Source: Xenorhabdus innexi (GTDB taxonomy: Bacteria > Pseudomonadota > Gammaproteobacteria > Enterobacterales > Enterobacteriaceae). From it: a DNA stretch of 53,830 nt. The stretch is from NCBI RefSeq assembly GCF_002632485.1, contig NZ_NIBU01000025.1, forward strand, positions 1 to 53,830, in the 5' to 3' direction. The notes beneath the pieces were generated by a model, which worked only from the letters and a program-made list of their open reading frames with translations, was not told the origin of the DNA and did not search any database. The position numbers and the translations under genes are program-made. Below, one piece after another: positions 7,414 to 16,708 of the stretch (positions within the stretch are counted from its first letter, which is position 1; every line of letters starts with the position of its first letter).

Positions 7414-7851
7414 ATGAACGTGTGGATTAAGTCATTGTTCAATATAATACCAATAATAGCTTTATTTATTGTTAACAATATGGGGTTTATTTCTATAGAG
7501 TTAACTATCAAAGAGGTAATAACTATCTGGCCAAGTCATGAATATTCGCCAGATGAACTACATTTCCTTATTGATGCCACTGATTATGTGATGCTGACTA
7601 ACAATTTTCTGTTTATTTTTTGTATCATAATTTTCTTTTTTCGGAATAAATTAAAATACAGTTTACAACTGATTTTCTCTGCCTTTTTAATTAGCATAAT
7701 TAATAATGCCGTTAGACTAATTTACATCCTGAATTTCTCAGTGCTTCTCAAATTCATTAAAGTTCAATCTCTAAACTTTATATTTATTTCGTTTCCAGTC
7801 TCAATAGTTATTATTTACATTCTTGCAAGGGTTAATCTTCATAAAAAGTAA
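7414..7851 (+). CDS. Hypothetical multi-pass membrane protein, AT-rich
   Basis: 145 residues, not recognised. Four hydrophobic segments are visible: about 8-28, 66-80, 84-105 and 120-140. The loop between the first two carries an acidic SHEYSPDELHFLIDATD stretch, and the C-terminus is basic. It is strongly enriched in Ile, Phe, Asn and AT-rich codons compared with folD and loiP on either side, a sign of horizontal acquisition or weak selection. The start has only a poor ribosome site. The 280 bases before it hold only short open frames (one, 7263-7352, ends in DNENLYSLPPLF) that might be remnants of another gene. A real gene is likely but not certain. Confidence 0.55.
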   Translation: MNVWIKSLFNIIPIIALFIVNNMGFISIELTIKEVITIWPSHEYSPDELHFLIDATDYVMLTNNFLFIFCIIIFFFRNKLKYSLQLIFSAFLISIINNAVRLIYILNFSVLLKFIKVQSLNFIFISFPVSIVIIYILARVNLHKK

Positions 7852-8162
7852 CTAAGATGATGAGCACAGACAGCCATCTTGTTGTTACAACGAAAATAAT
7901 CATAACCATATGTTTATAATCATTATTTTTAAATCCGACTGACTTTTCTGGCAAAATAGTAATATCCATTGTGCTATATTTATTAAGTTAATCTAAACTA
8001 AATCGCTCTGTTTATGGTTTAATTATTTTGTTTAAAGTGTTATCAAATTCACATAATCACCATTATTAGAGTTTATTCCTATTATTATTTTTAGCAAAAT
8101 GCATCGTCTTTTAATGCTCTAAAAATATTAGGGCTGTGTATTGCAAAGGAAAACAAAACGTT
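7852..8162. other. AT-rich intergenic region upstream of loiP
   Basis: About 310 bases with no gene on either strand, very rich in A and T, presumably holding the loiP promoter. I see no convincing operator or RNA. Confidence 0.5.
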
Positions 8163-8918
8163 ATGAAAATGAAAGCTCTTGTTGCAGTAGCTGTTTCTGC
8201 TGTAATGCTGACTGGTTGTAAGAACCTTGACCATGGAATGCTGGCTAGCTCAGGAATGCAATTATTCAAAGCAGCAACGCTAAGTGATTCTGATGTCAAA
8301 CAGCTATCTGACCAATCATGTGAGGATATGGATGCACAGAATAAAATTGCACCCGCATCCAGCCAATACACTAAGCGCCTGAACAAAATCGCCAAAGCAT
8401 TAGGTAACGAAGTTAACGGTACGCCAGTTAACTATAAAGTTTATCTGACTAATGATGTAAACGCGTGGGCAATGGCTAACGGTTGTGTACGCGTATACAG
8501 CGGCCTGATGAATATCATGAACGATAATGAAGTTGAAGGTGTTCTGGGTCATGAAATGGGGCACGTTGCTCTGGGCCATTCACGTAAGGCTATGCAGGTT
8601 GCTTACGCTGCGGTTGCTGCTCGTACAGCAGCAGCATCAGCCGGTGGTGTCGCAGCACAGTTGAGCGATTCTCAACTTGCGTCACTGGGTGAAAAACTAC
8701 TCAATTCGCAGTTCTCACAGCATCAGGAAAGTCAGGCGGATGATTTCTCTTATGACCTGTTGAAAAAACGCAATATTAAAACTGAAGGTTTAGCGACCAG
8801 CTTCGAGAAACTGGCTAAACTGGGCAGTGGTGAGACCAGTATGTTTGATTCACATCCACCGTCAAAAGAGCGTGCTCAACACGTTCGTGACCGTATTTCA
8901 GCAGACAAAAAACAATAG
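8163..8918 (+). CDS. loiP: M48-family metalloprotease lipoprotein LoiP
   Basis: 251 residues from the ATG at 8163. The lipoprotein signal peptide ends in LTGC with Cys19 as lipidation site, so the mature protein is anchored in the outer membrane facing the periplasm. The zinc protease motif HEMGH is at 130-134, with Glu189 (ESQADDF) as the third ligand. Length and sequence match E. coli LoiP (YggG), a low-osmolarity-induced protease that works with BepA on outer-membrane proteins. An upstream in-frame start at 8136 would bury the signal peptide and is rejected. Single gene, convergent with secA. Confidence 0.95.
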   Translation: MKMKALVAVAVSAVMLTGCKNLDHGMLASSGMQLFKAATLSDSDVKQLSDQSCEDMDAQNKIAPASSQYTKRLNKIAKALGNEVNGTPVNYKVYLTNDVNAWAMANGCVRVYSGLMNIMNDNEVEGVLGHEMGHVALGHSRKAMQVAYAAVAARTAAASAGGVAAQLSDSQLASLGEKLLNSQFSQHQESQADDFSYDLLKKRNIKTEGLATSFEKLAKLGSGETSMFDSHPPSKERAQHVRDRISADKKQ

Positions 8919-8972
8919 GTTCTGCCCAGATTACAGCGGTGTCAATGGTATTGCTCAAATCTTAAACAGCGT

Positions 8973-9022
8973 CAAAAAAATAAAACCCTCAACTTTATTC
9001 CCTTTGGAATATCATTGAGGGT
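8973..9022 (-). terminator. Rho-independent terminator downstream of secA
   Basis: On the minus strand a stem ACCCTCAA/TTGAGGGT (arms at 9015-9022 and 8985-8992) enclosing an inner ATTCC/GGAAT pair is followed by TTTTATTTTTTT. This is a strong terminator for leftward transcription and ends the dcw/secA transcript. Confidence 0.8.
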
Positions 9023-9030
9023 GCAAATAG

Positions 9031-9057
9031 CAGCCAGCGATAAATTATCACTGGCTG
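9031..9057 (+). terminator. Hairpin between loiP and secA
   Basis: CAGCCAGCGATAA pairs with TTATCACTGGCTG with one G-T pair; it is followed by TTTATA on the plus strand. It could terminate loiP transcription, though the T run is short, or simply stabilise the 3' end of the secA message. Confidence 0.5.
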
Positions 9058-9074
9058 TTTATAGCGGGCTTTAA

Positions 9075-11783
9075 TTATAACCGACCGTGGCAATGCTTAT
9101 ATTTTTTGCCAGATCCACATGGGCAAGGATCGTTACGTCCGACTTTACGGGAACCACTTGCCATTTGTGCTTCCGCTTCTGACATCAAAGCTCCCTGCTC
9201 AACTTCATGACTTAAGTGCTGCTGACTTGCCAGACGCTCTGCTTCTGCACGACGTTGCTGCTCAAGTGCCTCCACTTCTTCCGGCATTCTCACCTGAACT
9301 TTGCCCAAAGTGCTGATGACTTCATATTTCAGTGATTCCAGCATATTGGCAAACATAGCGAAAGATTCGCGCTTATATTCCTGCTTTGGATCTTTCTGCG
9401 CATAGCCACGCAGGTGAATACCCTGACGCAGATAATCCATTGCTGCCAGATGCTCCTTCCACAAGGTATCCAGTGTTTGCAGCATGATGCCTTTTTCAAA
9501 GTTACGCATCATCTCTTCACCGACGATTTCTTCTTTCTGTTGATAAACTTCTATCGCCTTTTCAAGAATACGCTCGCGCAATGTCTCTTCATGCAGTTCA
9601 GGTTCTTTATCCAGCCACTCTTTAATTGGTAAAGAGAGATCAAAGTCATTAACCAGACGCTCCTGCAAGCCCGGAATATCCCACATCTCTTCCAGAGATT
9701 GTGGCGGGATATAAGCATCAATAGTCACTTTGAAAACATCTTCACGGATGCTGGAGATGGTTTCGCTGACATCACTCACATCAAGCAGATCGTTACGCTG
9801 GGCATAAATTGCACGGCGTTGGTCATTAGCAACGTCATCATATTCCAGCAATTGTTTACGGATGTCGAAGTTGCGGCTTTCAACTTTACGCTGTGCATTG
9901 GCAATTGCTTTAGTCACCCATGGGTGTTCAATCGCTTCGCCCGGTTGCATACCCAGTTTACGCATCATCCCTGTAACACGGTCAGAAGCAAAGATACGCA
10001 TCAGGGAATCTTCCATTGAGAGGTAGAAGCGTGAAGAACCCGCATCCCCCTGACGACCGGCACGACCACGCAACTGGTTATCAATACGGCGTGATTCATG
10101 GCGTTCTGTACCAATAATATGCAAACCACCTGCTGCCAGCACTGCATCATGGCGTTCCTGCCATGCCGCTTTAATTTGCTCAATTTCCGTTTCTGTCGGT
10201 TCTTCCAGCTTGGCAATCTCTGCCTGCCAGCTTCCCCCCAGCACGATATCAGTACCACGCCCTGCCATGTTGGTCGCTATAGTAACATTACCAGCATGAC
10301 CAGCCTGTGCGATGATGTCTGCTTCCATTGCGTGGAATTTCGCGTTCAGAACATTATGTTCAATCCCCGCGTTAGTCAGCGCCTGAGAAATCACTTCTGA
10401 TTTTTCAATCGAGATAGTTCCCACTAACACTGGCTGGTTATTGCTGACGCGCTCTTTGATATCTTCAATGATCGCATCAATTTTTTCCGCTTCCGTCATG
10501 TAAACCAGATCAGGCAAATCCTTACGGATCATCGGACGGTTAGTCGGAACAACAATGGTGTCCAGCTTATAAATGGAACTGAATTCAAAAGCTTCTGTAT
10601 CCGCAGTACCTGTCATACCTGCCAGTTTTTCATACAGGCGGAAGTAGTTCTGGAATGTGATAGACGCCAGTGTCTGGTTCTCGTTTTGGATCTCAACATG
10701 CTCTTTGGCTTCCACTGCCTGATGCAGACCATCAGACCAACGGCGCCCCTGCATTGTACGCCCGGTGTGTTCATCAACAATGATGACTTCACCATCTTTA
10801 ACGATGTAGTCCACATCACGGGTAAACAGGGCGTGTGCTCGCAATGCCGCAGTCACATGGTGCATCAGCATAATATTGGTCGGAGAATAAAGGGATTCAC
10901 CTTCATCCATCACTTTGGCATTTACCAGCAACTCTTCTATCAGTACCAGACCACGTTCGGTCAGGTTAACCTGACGTGTTTTTTCATCAACGGAGAAGTG
11001 CCCCTCACCCTGAAAAGTATCTGAATCCTCTTTTTCCTGCCGGATTAATTGTGGGATCAGTTTATCGACTTTAATGTAAAGCTCGGAGCTATCTTCCGCC
11101 GGACCAGAAATAATCAGTGGAGTACGGGCTTCATCGATCAGAATGGAGTCAACCTCATCCACCAGAGCGTAATGCAGTTTGCGTTGTACCCGCTCTTCCG
11201 GGCTGAATGCCATGTTGTCACGCAGGTAGTCGAAGCCGTATTCGTTATTGGTGCCGTAAGTAATGTCTGCCGCATAAGCAGCACGTTTTGCCGGAGCTGG
11301 CATATTCGGCAGGTTGATGCCAACGCTCAGGCCCAAAAACTCAAACAACGGACGGTTGTTTTCAGCATCACGCTGGGCCAGATAATCGTTCACGGTAACG
11401 ACATGAACACCACGGCCACTCAGTGCATTCAGATAAGCAGGCAGGGTTGCGGTCAACGTTTTACCTTCACCTGTACGCATCTCTGCAATACAACGTTCAT
11501 TAAGTACCATCCCCCCCAGTAGCTGCACATCAAAGTGACGCATACCAAACACGCGTTTACTGGCTTCACGTACTGTCGCAAAGGCTTCCGGCAGTATTTT
11601 TTCCAGTGATTCACCTTCGTTGAGGCGAGCACGGAATTGCTCTGTTTTAGCTTTTAGTTCTTCATCAGACAGTTTTTCAAACTCAGGTTCCATACGGTTG
11701 ATAACATCAACCGCTTTACGCAACCGACGCAGGGTTCGATCGTTACGGCTACCAAAAATCTTAGTCAGTAATTTAATTAACAT
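9075..11783 (-). CDS. secA: Preprotein translocase ATPase SecA
   Basis: 902 residues, the normal length. SecA drives export of unfolded preproteins through SecYEG. Visible parts: Walker A MRTGEGKT with Lys108; [15 protein letters not shown] (Walker B and following helix); the preprotein cross-linking domain; the helicase motif [21 protein letters not shown]; and the C-terminal zinc-binding [13 protein letters not shown] that contacts SecB. It lies 155 bases downstream of secM, whose translational arrest normally exposes the secA ribosome site when export is limiting. In E. coli mutT follows secA; here loiP is next on the opposite strand. Confidence 0.99.
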   Translation of the reverse strand: MLIKLLTKIFGSRNDRTLRRLRKAVDVINRMEPEFEKLSDEELKAKTEQFRARLNEGESLEKILPEAFATVREASKRVFGMRHFDVQLLGGMVLNERCIAEMRTGEGKTLTATLPAYLNALSGRGVHVVTVNDYLAQRDAENNRPLFEFLGLSVGINLPNMPAPAKRAAYAADITYGTNNEYGFDYLRDNMAFSPEERVQRKLHYALVDEVDSILIDEARTPLIISGPAEDSSELYIKVDKLIPQLIRQEKEDSDTFQGEGHFSVDEKTRQVNLTERGLVLIEELLVNAKVMDEGESLYSPTNIMLMHHVTAALRAHALFTRDVDYIVKDGEVIIVDEHTGRTMQGRRWSDGLHQAVEAKEHVEIQNENQTLASITFQNYFRLYEKLAGMTGTADTEAFEFSSIYKLDTIVVPTNRPMIRKDLPDLVYMTEAEKIDAIIEDIKERVSNNQPVLVGTISIEKSEVISQALTNAGIEHNVLNAKFHAMEADIIAQAGHAGNVTIATNMAGRGTDIVLGGSWQAEIAKLEEPTETEIEQIKAAWQERHDAVLAAGGLHIIGTERHESRRIDNQLRGRAGRQGDAGSSRFYLSMEDSLMRIFASDRVTGMMRKLGMQPGEAIEHPWVTKAIANAQRKVESRNFDIRKQLLEYDDVANDQRRAIYAQRNDLLDVSDVSETISSIREDVFKVTIDAYIPPQSLEEMWDIPGLQERLVNDFDLSLPIKEWLDKEPELHEETLRERILEKAIEVYQQKEEIVGEEMMRNFEKGIMLQTLDTLWKEHLAAMDYLRQGIHLRGYAQKDPKQEYKRESFAMFANMLESLKYEVISTLGKVQVRMPEEVEALEQQRRAEAERLASQQHLSHEVEQGALMSEAEAQMASGSRKVGRNDPCPCGSGKKYKHCHGRL

Positions 11784-11966
11784 AGTTAATACATCTCAAA
11801 TGAGGCCACTATTACAGCCTGCCAATTGTGTCTTTTATATCCGTTATGATTCAAATTGCTGCCATGCAATTTGGTATCTATTTGGATATGTGACTCGAAT
11901 TTCGTAACTGTCTTATTCTCAAAAATCAGACAGACACATTAAAATAATAAAGATTGATGGTTAACC
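11784..11966 (-). promoter_or_regulatory. secM-secA translational switch region
   Basis: In the mRNA the last secM codons contain GGTTAACCATC (complement of 11956-11966), which is complementary to GATGTATTAACT (complement of 11784-11795), the segment covering part of the secA ribosome site GAGAT up to the start codon, apart from a small asymmetric internal loop. A separate perfect hairpin CAAATTGC/GCAATTTG lies at 11852-11873. A ribosome arrested at Pro170 would cover the first element and free the secA start. Mechanism known for E. coli; base pairing here is read by eye. Confidence 0.5.
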
Positions 11967-12478
11967 GCAGGCCCGGCTCGAATACCCTGAGTTTGAGCAA
12001 CCCAGAGTGCCGGTGTATGGACATCAGGAGGAGTTGCTGTCACAGCCGCAATACCAACCGCAGATTCAAATCGGGTCGGAGCCTGTATCAGCATAGCATG
12101 CAATGTATCCAGCATTAGCCGTTGCATGAAAGGCATTGCAACCCGGATACTTTCTTTTGCTTCTTCACATCTGACTGGCTCAGTAACAGAAAAAGCAAAA
12201 GAAAGCCGCCGGATAACATTACGAACGGCATGTTGTTGCCAGTAATTTAAGTTATTTGAAGGCTGACGTTGAGAGTTTTGTAACTGAAACAAATGTTCAA
12301 AGGATGAAAGTGCCTGATTTTGATTTCGCTGAGCGGATGATGCTTCCGTATGAGGCAGGCTTTCTGCGGCTCCGGCCAAAACGGGAGGCACACCCATTCC
12401 TGTAGCGACCAAGCTCAGTAAAAGGTGAGACCAAAAATAACGCCTGCCAAATTGTCGCCAAAGATTTAGAATACTCAT
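11939..12478 (-). CDS. secM: SecM translational arrest peptide (secretion monitor)
   Basis: 179 residues. SecM is exported and degraded; when export slows, its C-terminus stalls the ribosome and raises secA translation. Seen here: an extended signal sequence with a hydrophobic core SHLLLSLVATGMGVPPVLAGA (about 17-37) and the arrest motif WVAQTQGIRAGP at 159-170. Trp159, Arg167, Gly169 and Pro170 correspond to the essential E. coli W155, R163, G165 and P166. The residue at the E. coli Phe150 position is His154. The protein continues 9 residues past the Pro (AVNHQSLLF), against 4 in E. coli. The start codon lies 37 bases from the likely start of the divergent DciA-like gene. Confidence 0.95.
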   Translation of the reverse strand: MSILNLWRQFGRRYFWSHLLLSLVATGMGVPPVLAGAAESLPHTEASSAQRNQNQALSSFEHLFQLQNSQRQPSNNLNYWQQHAVRNVIRRLSFAFSVTEPVRCEEAKESIRVAMPFMQRLMLDTLHAMLIQAPTRFESAVGIAAVTATPPDVHTPALWVAQTQGIRAGPAVNHQSLLF

Positions 12479-12515
12479 GAAACCTTCATTAATAAATACT
12501 GGAACCGCCTTTATT

Positions 12516-13073
12516 ATGCGAGATAGCCGCCCACAATCACTGGACTTATTATTGTTTGAAAATCAGCCAGAAAATGCGGCAACTGCCGGAAAAAGCCCGC
12601 TTCAGGCCATTCAACGACATGCCATTGCATTACTGAAACTCAACCGGGCTGTTCTTAGCCTGCTTCCCGGACAAGTGCGCCCTTGGTGCCGGGTCGCAAA
12701 TTATCGTAAACATATTTTGGTGTTAGAAACAGGTAATGCCAGCTGGAAAACCAGACTTTACTATGAAATTCCCGTTTTACTTTCCGCATTAAGAAGTGAA
12801 ATTCTACCATCTTTATCTTCTATCGACATCAGGATTAACCCATCATTAATGGTTAAAAGTCATAATAATGAACAGAGTGTCGAAAAAATATCAGAAAGAA
12901 AACTTAATAATGATAGTCAGAGCTTACCAACTCGCCAGTTAAGTCATGAAAGTGCAGAGACATTGATGGCATTGGCTGAACGTAGCCCTGAAAAATTGAA
13001 AAGAAGATTGGAGCGATTGGCTGCGCTGGCCGGAGAGAGTACCAGTGCAGCCAAGATGAAACGTCAGCGCTGA
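12516..13073 (+). CDS. DUF721 / DciA-like protein
   Basis: 185 residues from the ATG at 12516. An earlier in-frame ATG at 12477 overlaps the secM start and adds 13 unconserved residues; GGAA precedes 12516. Residues about 40-110 show the DUF721 KH-like fold: LLKLNRAVLSLLPGQVRPWC, then HILVLETGNASWKTRLYYEI and a leucine-rich helix. DciA loads the replicative helicase in bacteria that lack DnaC, and dciA typically sits between lpxC and secA, exactly as here. The second half is Ser/Asn/Lys-rich and probably disordered. In E. coli no such gene lies between secM and lpxC. Domain call fairly firm; helicase-loading role in this organism is inference. Confidence 0.72.
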   Translation: MRDSRPQSLDLLLFENQPENAATAGKSPLQAIQRHAIALLKLNRAVLSLLPGQVRPWCRVANYRKHILVLETGNASWKTRLYYEIPVLLSALRSEILPSLSSIDIRINPSLMVKSHNNEQSVEKISERKLNNDSQSLPTRQLSHESAETLMALAERSPEKLKRRLERLAALAGESTSAAKMKRQR

Positions 13074-13185
13074 ATAAAAAACATCAGCGAGAGCAGCGTA
13101 ACAGATAACATAACCCACTGATGAATCATAAGAATATTCTCAATACACGGTTTATCAATAACAGCTGTATTAATAATCTATTGTA

Positions 13186-14106
13186 TTAATATGCCAACAC
13201 TGTTGATGGTGCACGGAAAGCCAGTGGCATTTCAGCTTCATCTTCAAATGTGACAAACTCCCAAGCACTTTCCTGCGCTAAAACTGCCTGTAGCAGTTTA
13301 TTATTCAATGCATGACCTGATTTAAACGCAGTAAATGCGCCAATAATGTTATAACCACACATAAACAGGTCACCGATGGCATCCAACATTTTATGCCGGA
13401 CAAACTCATCTTCAAAGCGCAGACCATCTTCATTGAGTACGCGGTAATCATCTACCACAATTGCGCAATCAAAGCTGCCACCTAAGCACAGACCCTGAGA
13501 TTGCAGGTACTCAATGTCACGCATAAATCCAAAAGTACGCGCACGACTAATCTGACGAACAAAAGAGTCGGCTGAAAAATCCAGACTATAACGCTGAGAG
13601 CTGGAATCAATAGCCGGATGTTGAAAGTCAATCGTAAAATCCAGACTAAAACCGTGATATGGTGCCAGTTCAGCCCATTTATCACCTTCTTCCACGCGAA
13701 CTGTATCTTTCATACGCACGAATTTTTTCGCCACGTTCAGCTCTTCAATGCCTGCATCTAATAACAGGAAGACGAACGGGCTGGCGCTACCATCCATAAT
13801 CGGGATTTCTGGCGCGTTCACATCAATAACAATATTATCGATGCCTAAACCTGCCAGTGCCGCATTCAGATGTTCAACGGTTGAAATTCGCACATTTTGT
13901 TCATTCACCAGACAAGTGCAGAGCATAGTATCACGCACAGATTTGGCATCAGCCGGAAAATCTACCGGAGGATTCAAGTCAGTACGACGATAGATGACCC
14001 CGGTATTAGCCGGTGCTGGACGCATTGTTAATGTGACTTTTTTACCGGTATGCAAACCGACACCAGTCGCCTGAACAATACGCTTTAATGTCCTTTGTTT
14101 GATCAT
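13186..14106 (-). CDS. lpxC: UDP-3-O-acyl-N-acetylglucosamine deacetylase
   Basis: 306 residues, normal length. LpxC is the zinc enzyme that removes the N-acetyl group from UDP-3-O-acyl-GlcNAc, the committed step of lipid A synthesis. The zinc ligand His79 is in [12 protein letters not shown], and the second and third ligands are in HKMLDAIGD (E. coli H238 and D242). The C-terminus [17 protein letters not shown] keeps the hydrophobic and Ala-rich end that FtsH uses as degradation tag in E. coli (LAFKAPSAVLA), so regulated turnover is probably retained. It is separated from ftsZ by 99 bases containing a perfect 11-bp hairpin. Confidence 0.99.
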   Translation of the reverse strand: MIKQRTLKRIVQATGVGLHTGKKVTLTMRPAPANTGVIYRRTDLNPPVDFPADAKSVRDTMLCTCLVNEQNVRISTVEHLNAALAGLGIDNIVIDVNAPEIPIMDGSASPFVFLLLDAGIEELNVAKKFVRMKDTVRVEEGDKWAELAPYHGFSLDFTIDFQHPAIDSSSQRYSLDFSADSFVRQISRARTFGFMRDIEYLQSQGLCLGGSFDCAIVVDDYRVLNEDGLRFEDEFVRHKMLDAIGDLFMCGYNIIGAFTAFKSGHALNNKLLQAVLAQESAWEFVTFEDEAEMPLAFRAPSTVLAY

Positions 14107-14132
14107 CGTTTATCTCTCGCAATATCACTAAT

Positions 14133-14164
14133 CCTGCCAATCACTATAAAATATGATTGGCAGG
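14133..14164. repeat. Perfect 11-bp inverted repeat between ftsZ and lpxC
   Basis: CCTGCCAATCA (14133-14143) and TGATTGGCAGG (14154-14164) enclose a 10-base AT loop. No T run follows in either direction, so it is not a classical terminator; RNA processing, partial attenuation or stabilisation of the ftsZ message are possible. Confidence 0.6.
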
Positions 14165-14205
14165 AGATTTTAACACAAAAAGCGGAGAAACCAATTTTTT
14201 AGCTA

Positions 14206-15369
14206 TCAGTCAGCCTGCTTGCGCAAAAATGCCGGAATATCTAGATAATCAGGTTCTTTACTTGTCTGTGTACTCTGGTCATTGACAACTTTTGCCGCTG
14301 GTTTATTTTCGTCAGGTAATGACGTCATGCCACCGGGCATCTGTGGGTAGCGACGATCCAGTGTGTTTGGCTGAGATGCTTTGTTATTAGTCACCAGTGT
14401 GATCTCAGGACGTTTATCCATCCCGATACCTGTGGCAACAACAGTAACGCGCAGCTCATCATTCATATCCGGATCCAATGAGGTACCGATAACTACCGTT
14501 GCGTTGTCTGAAGCAAATGCACGGATAGTATTACCCACGGTTTCAAACTCATCCAGACGCAGGTCAAAGCCCGCTGTAATGTTGACCAGAACACCACGCG
14601 CACCTGACAGATCGATATCTTCCAGCAATGGGCTGGAGATAGCCATTTCAGCGGCCTCTTCTGCACGGTCTTCACCCTGCGCAATACCAGAGCCCATCAT
14701 GGCATAACCCATTTCAGACATCACAGTACGAACGTCAGCGAAGTCAACATTCATTAAGCCGGGACGCGTGATCAGTTCAGCGATACCCTGAACCGCACCT
14801 TTAAGTACGTCATTAGCTGCACCAAATGCATCCAGCAGAGAAATGCCACGACCCAGCACTTTCAGTAATTTGTCATTTGGAATAGTGATCAGTGAGTCCA
14901 CATGTTTGGACAGTTCAGTGATCCCCTGCTCCGCGAAGGCCATTCGTTTTTTGCCTTCAAAATTAAATGGCTTGGTGACAACAGCAACGGTCAGAATTCC
15001 AAGCTCTTTGGCAATCTCAGCCACAACGGGAGCAGCACCGGTTCCTGTACCACCACCCATACCGGCAGCGATAAATACCATGTCAGCCCCTTCCAGTGCC
15101 GTACGTAGGGATTCGCGATCTTCTTCCGCCGCAGTACGTCCGACCTCAGGGTTTGCTCCAGCGCCCAATCCTTTTGTAATGCCGTTGCCAATCTGGATGG
15201 TCTGACCGACAGCTGTTTTACGCAATGCCTGAGCATCAGTGTTAACCGCAAAGAAATCGACACCTTCAATACGCTCACGCACCATATGCTCTACAGCATT
15301 ACCGCCGCCACCGCCGACGCCGATGACTTTAATCACCGCGTCATTGGTTAATTCCAGTGGTTCAAACAT
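14206..15369 (-). CDS. ftsZ: Cell division GTPase FtsZ
   Basis: 387 residues. FtsZ is the tubulin homologue that assembles the Z ring at midcell. The tubulin signature GGGTGTG lies near residue 105, the T7 loop with [11 protein letters not shown] provides catalytic Asp residues, and the C-terminal peptide [15 protein letters not shown], which binds FtsA and ZipA, is intact. It follows ftsA after 68 bases. The N-terminal 320 residues are near identical to E. coli FtsZ by eye; the linker before the C-terminal peptide differs. Confidence 0.99.
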   Translation of the reverse strand: MFEPLELTNDAVIKVIGVGGGGGNAVEHMVRERIEGVDFFAVNTDAQALRKTAVGQTIQIGNGITKGLGAGANPEVGRTAAEEDRESLRTALEGADMVFIAAGMGGGTGTGAAPVVAEIAKELGILTVAVVTKPFNFEGKKRMAFAEQGITELSKHVDSLITIPNDKLLKVLGRGISLLDAFGAANDVLKGAVQGIAELITRPGLMNVDFADVRTVMSEMGYAMMGSGIAQGEDRAEEAAEMAISSPLLEDIDLSGARGVLVNITAGFDLRLDEFETVGNTIRAFASDNATVVIGTSLDPDMNDELRVTVVATGIGMDKRPEITLVTNNKASQPNTLDRRYPQMPGGMTSLPDENKPAAKVVNDQSTQTSKEPDYLDIPAFLRKQAD

Positions 15370-15437
15370 AATTTCTCTCCGTTTTGTGCCTTTATGTCGA
15401 GGCCGGGGTGATTATTTCACGGCCTCTGTATAAAAAA

Positions 15438-16694
15438 TCAAAATTCTTTTCTCAGCCAGCTACTGACTTTTTTGAACCAGCCGCTTACTGAAGTTCTTTT
15501 ATCAGCATCAGAATCGCCGCCAAGGTGGGATTCTTTGCCATAATGCAGAAGCCCGACTGCCGTTGAGTAGCAAGGCTCCTGCACGTAATCTGTCAGGCCG
15601 GTAATGTTCAGGGGACGTCCAATACGTACCTGAGTATGAAATACTCTTTGAGCACACTCAGCCAAGCCATCTATCTGAGCCCCTCCGCCTGTCAAAACGA
15701 TCCCTGCGGCCAGATGATGTTTCACTCCCTGCTGACGCAATTGCTCCTGCAATCGTAAAATTTCATCATTAACTAAATTCAGCAGTTCGGTATAACGTGG
15801 CTCAATCACTTCAGCCAGAGTCTGGCGTTGCAAACTGCGGGGAGGGCGTCCTCCCACACTCGGAACTTCAACGCTTTCATCCTTGCTGACTATCGAACCC
15901 AGCGCGCAACCGTGGCGCACTTTGATGGTTTCAGCATCGCTCGGTGGTGTACCAAATGCGTAGGCAATATCGCTGGTGACAACATTTCCTGCATATGGGA
16001 TCACTTTGGTATGACGCAAAGCACCGCCGGTATATACAGCGATATCCATCGTTCCGCCGCCGATATCAACGACACATACGCCTAATTCACGTTCATCTTC
16101 GGTCAAAACAGCATAACTTGCGGCTAATCCTGCAAAAATAAGCTGGTCAACTTTCAGTCCACAACGCTCAACAGCTTTTACAATATTTTTTGCCATGTCG
16201 TTATGGCAGGTAATCAAATGGACTTTCGCCTGCATACGCACACCGGAAAGCCCGACTGGGTTTTTGATACCTTCCTGATAATCGATAGCGTATTCCTGTG
16301 GGATCACATGCAAAATACGGTGCTCATCACGAACACGAACCGATTTGGCGGTATGGACAACACTGTCCACATCATCCTGTGTTACTTCTTCTTCTGAAAT
16401 TGGCACCATACCAATTTCGTTCTGGCAGCTAATATGCTTACCAGACAACGCCAGATAAACTGAAGATATTTGGCAATCTGCCATTAATTCAGCCTGATCA
16501 ATCGCACGCTGGACGCATTTTACGACTGATTCCAGATCATTGACGCCGCCTTTATCCATGCCGCGGGATGGGCAATTCCCCACTCCGATAATATTAACCA
16601 TACCATCGGGCAGAATTTCACCAACCAGGGCAGATACATTTGCTGTCCCGATTTCAAGGCCAACTACCAATTTTCTGTCCGTTGATTTGATCAT
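15438..16694 (-). CDS. ftsA: Cell division protein FtsA
   Basis: 418 residues from the ATG at 16694 (MIKSTDRKLVVGLEIG as in E. coli). An upstream GTG at 16712 overlaps the ftsQ stop and would add 6 residues. FtsA is the actin-like ATPase that tethers FtsZ to the inner membrane and recruits later division proteins. Actin-fold motifs VVDIGGGTMDIAVY and the 1C domain are evident. The C-terminal amphipathic membrane helix GWFKKVSSWLRKEF is intact. The gene stands between ftsQ and ftsZ as usual. Confidence 0.99.
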   Translation of the reverse strand: MIKSTDRKLVVGLEIGTANVSALVGEILPDGMVNIIGVGNCPSRGMDKGGVNDLESVVKCVQRAIDQAELMADCQISSVYLALSGKHISCQNEIGMVPISEEEVTQDDVDSVVHTAKSVRVRDEHRILHVIPQEYAIDYQEGIKNPVGLSGVRMQAKVHLITCHNDMAKNIVKAVERCGLKVDQLIFAGLAASYAVLTEDERELGVCVVDIGGGTMDIAVYTGGALRHTKVIPYAGNVVTSDIAYAFGTPPSDAETIKVRHGCALGSIVSKDESVEVPSVGGRPPRSLQRQTLAEVIEPRYTELLNLVNDEILRLQEQLRQQGVKHHLAAGIVLTGGGAQIDGLAECAQRVFHTQVRIGRPLNITGLTDYVQEPCYSTAVGLLHYGKESHLGGDSDADKRTSVSGWFKKVSSWLRKEF

Positions 16695-16708
16695 CGTTGT
16701 TCTGCCTG

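Noticed and set aside
11049-11522. 157-codon plus-strand frame inside secA
   Set aside because: Antisense shadow of secA; no support.
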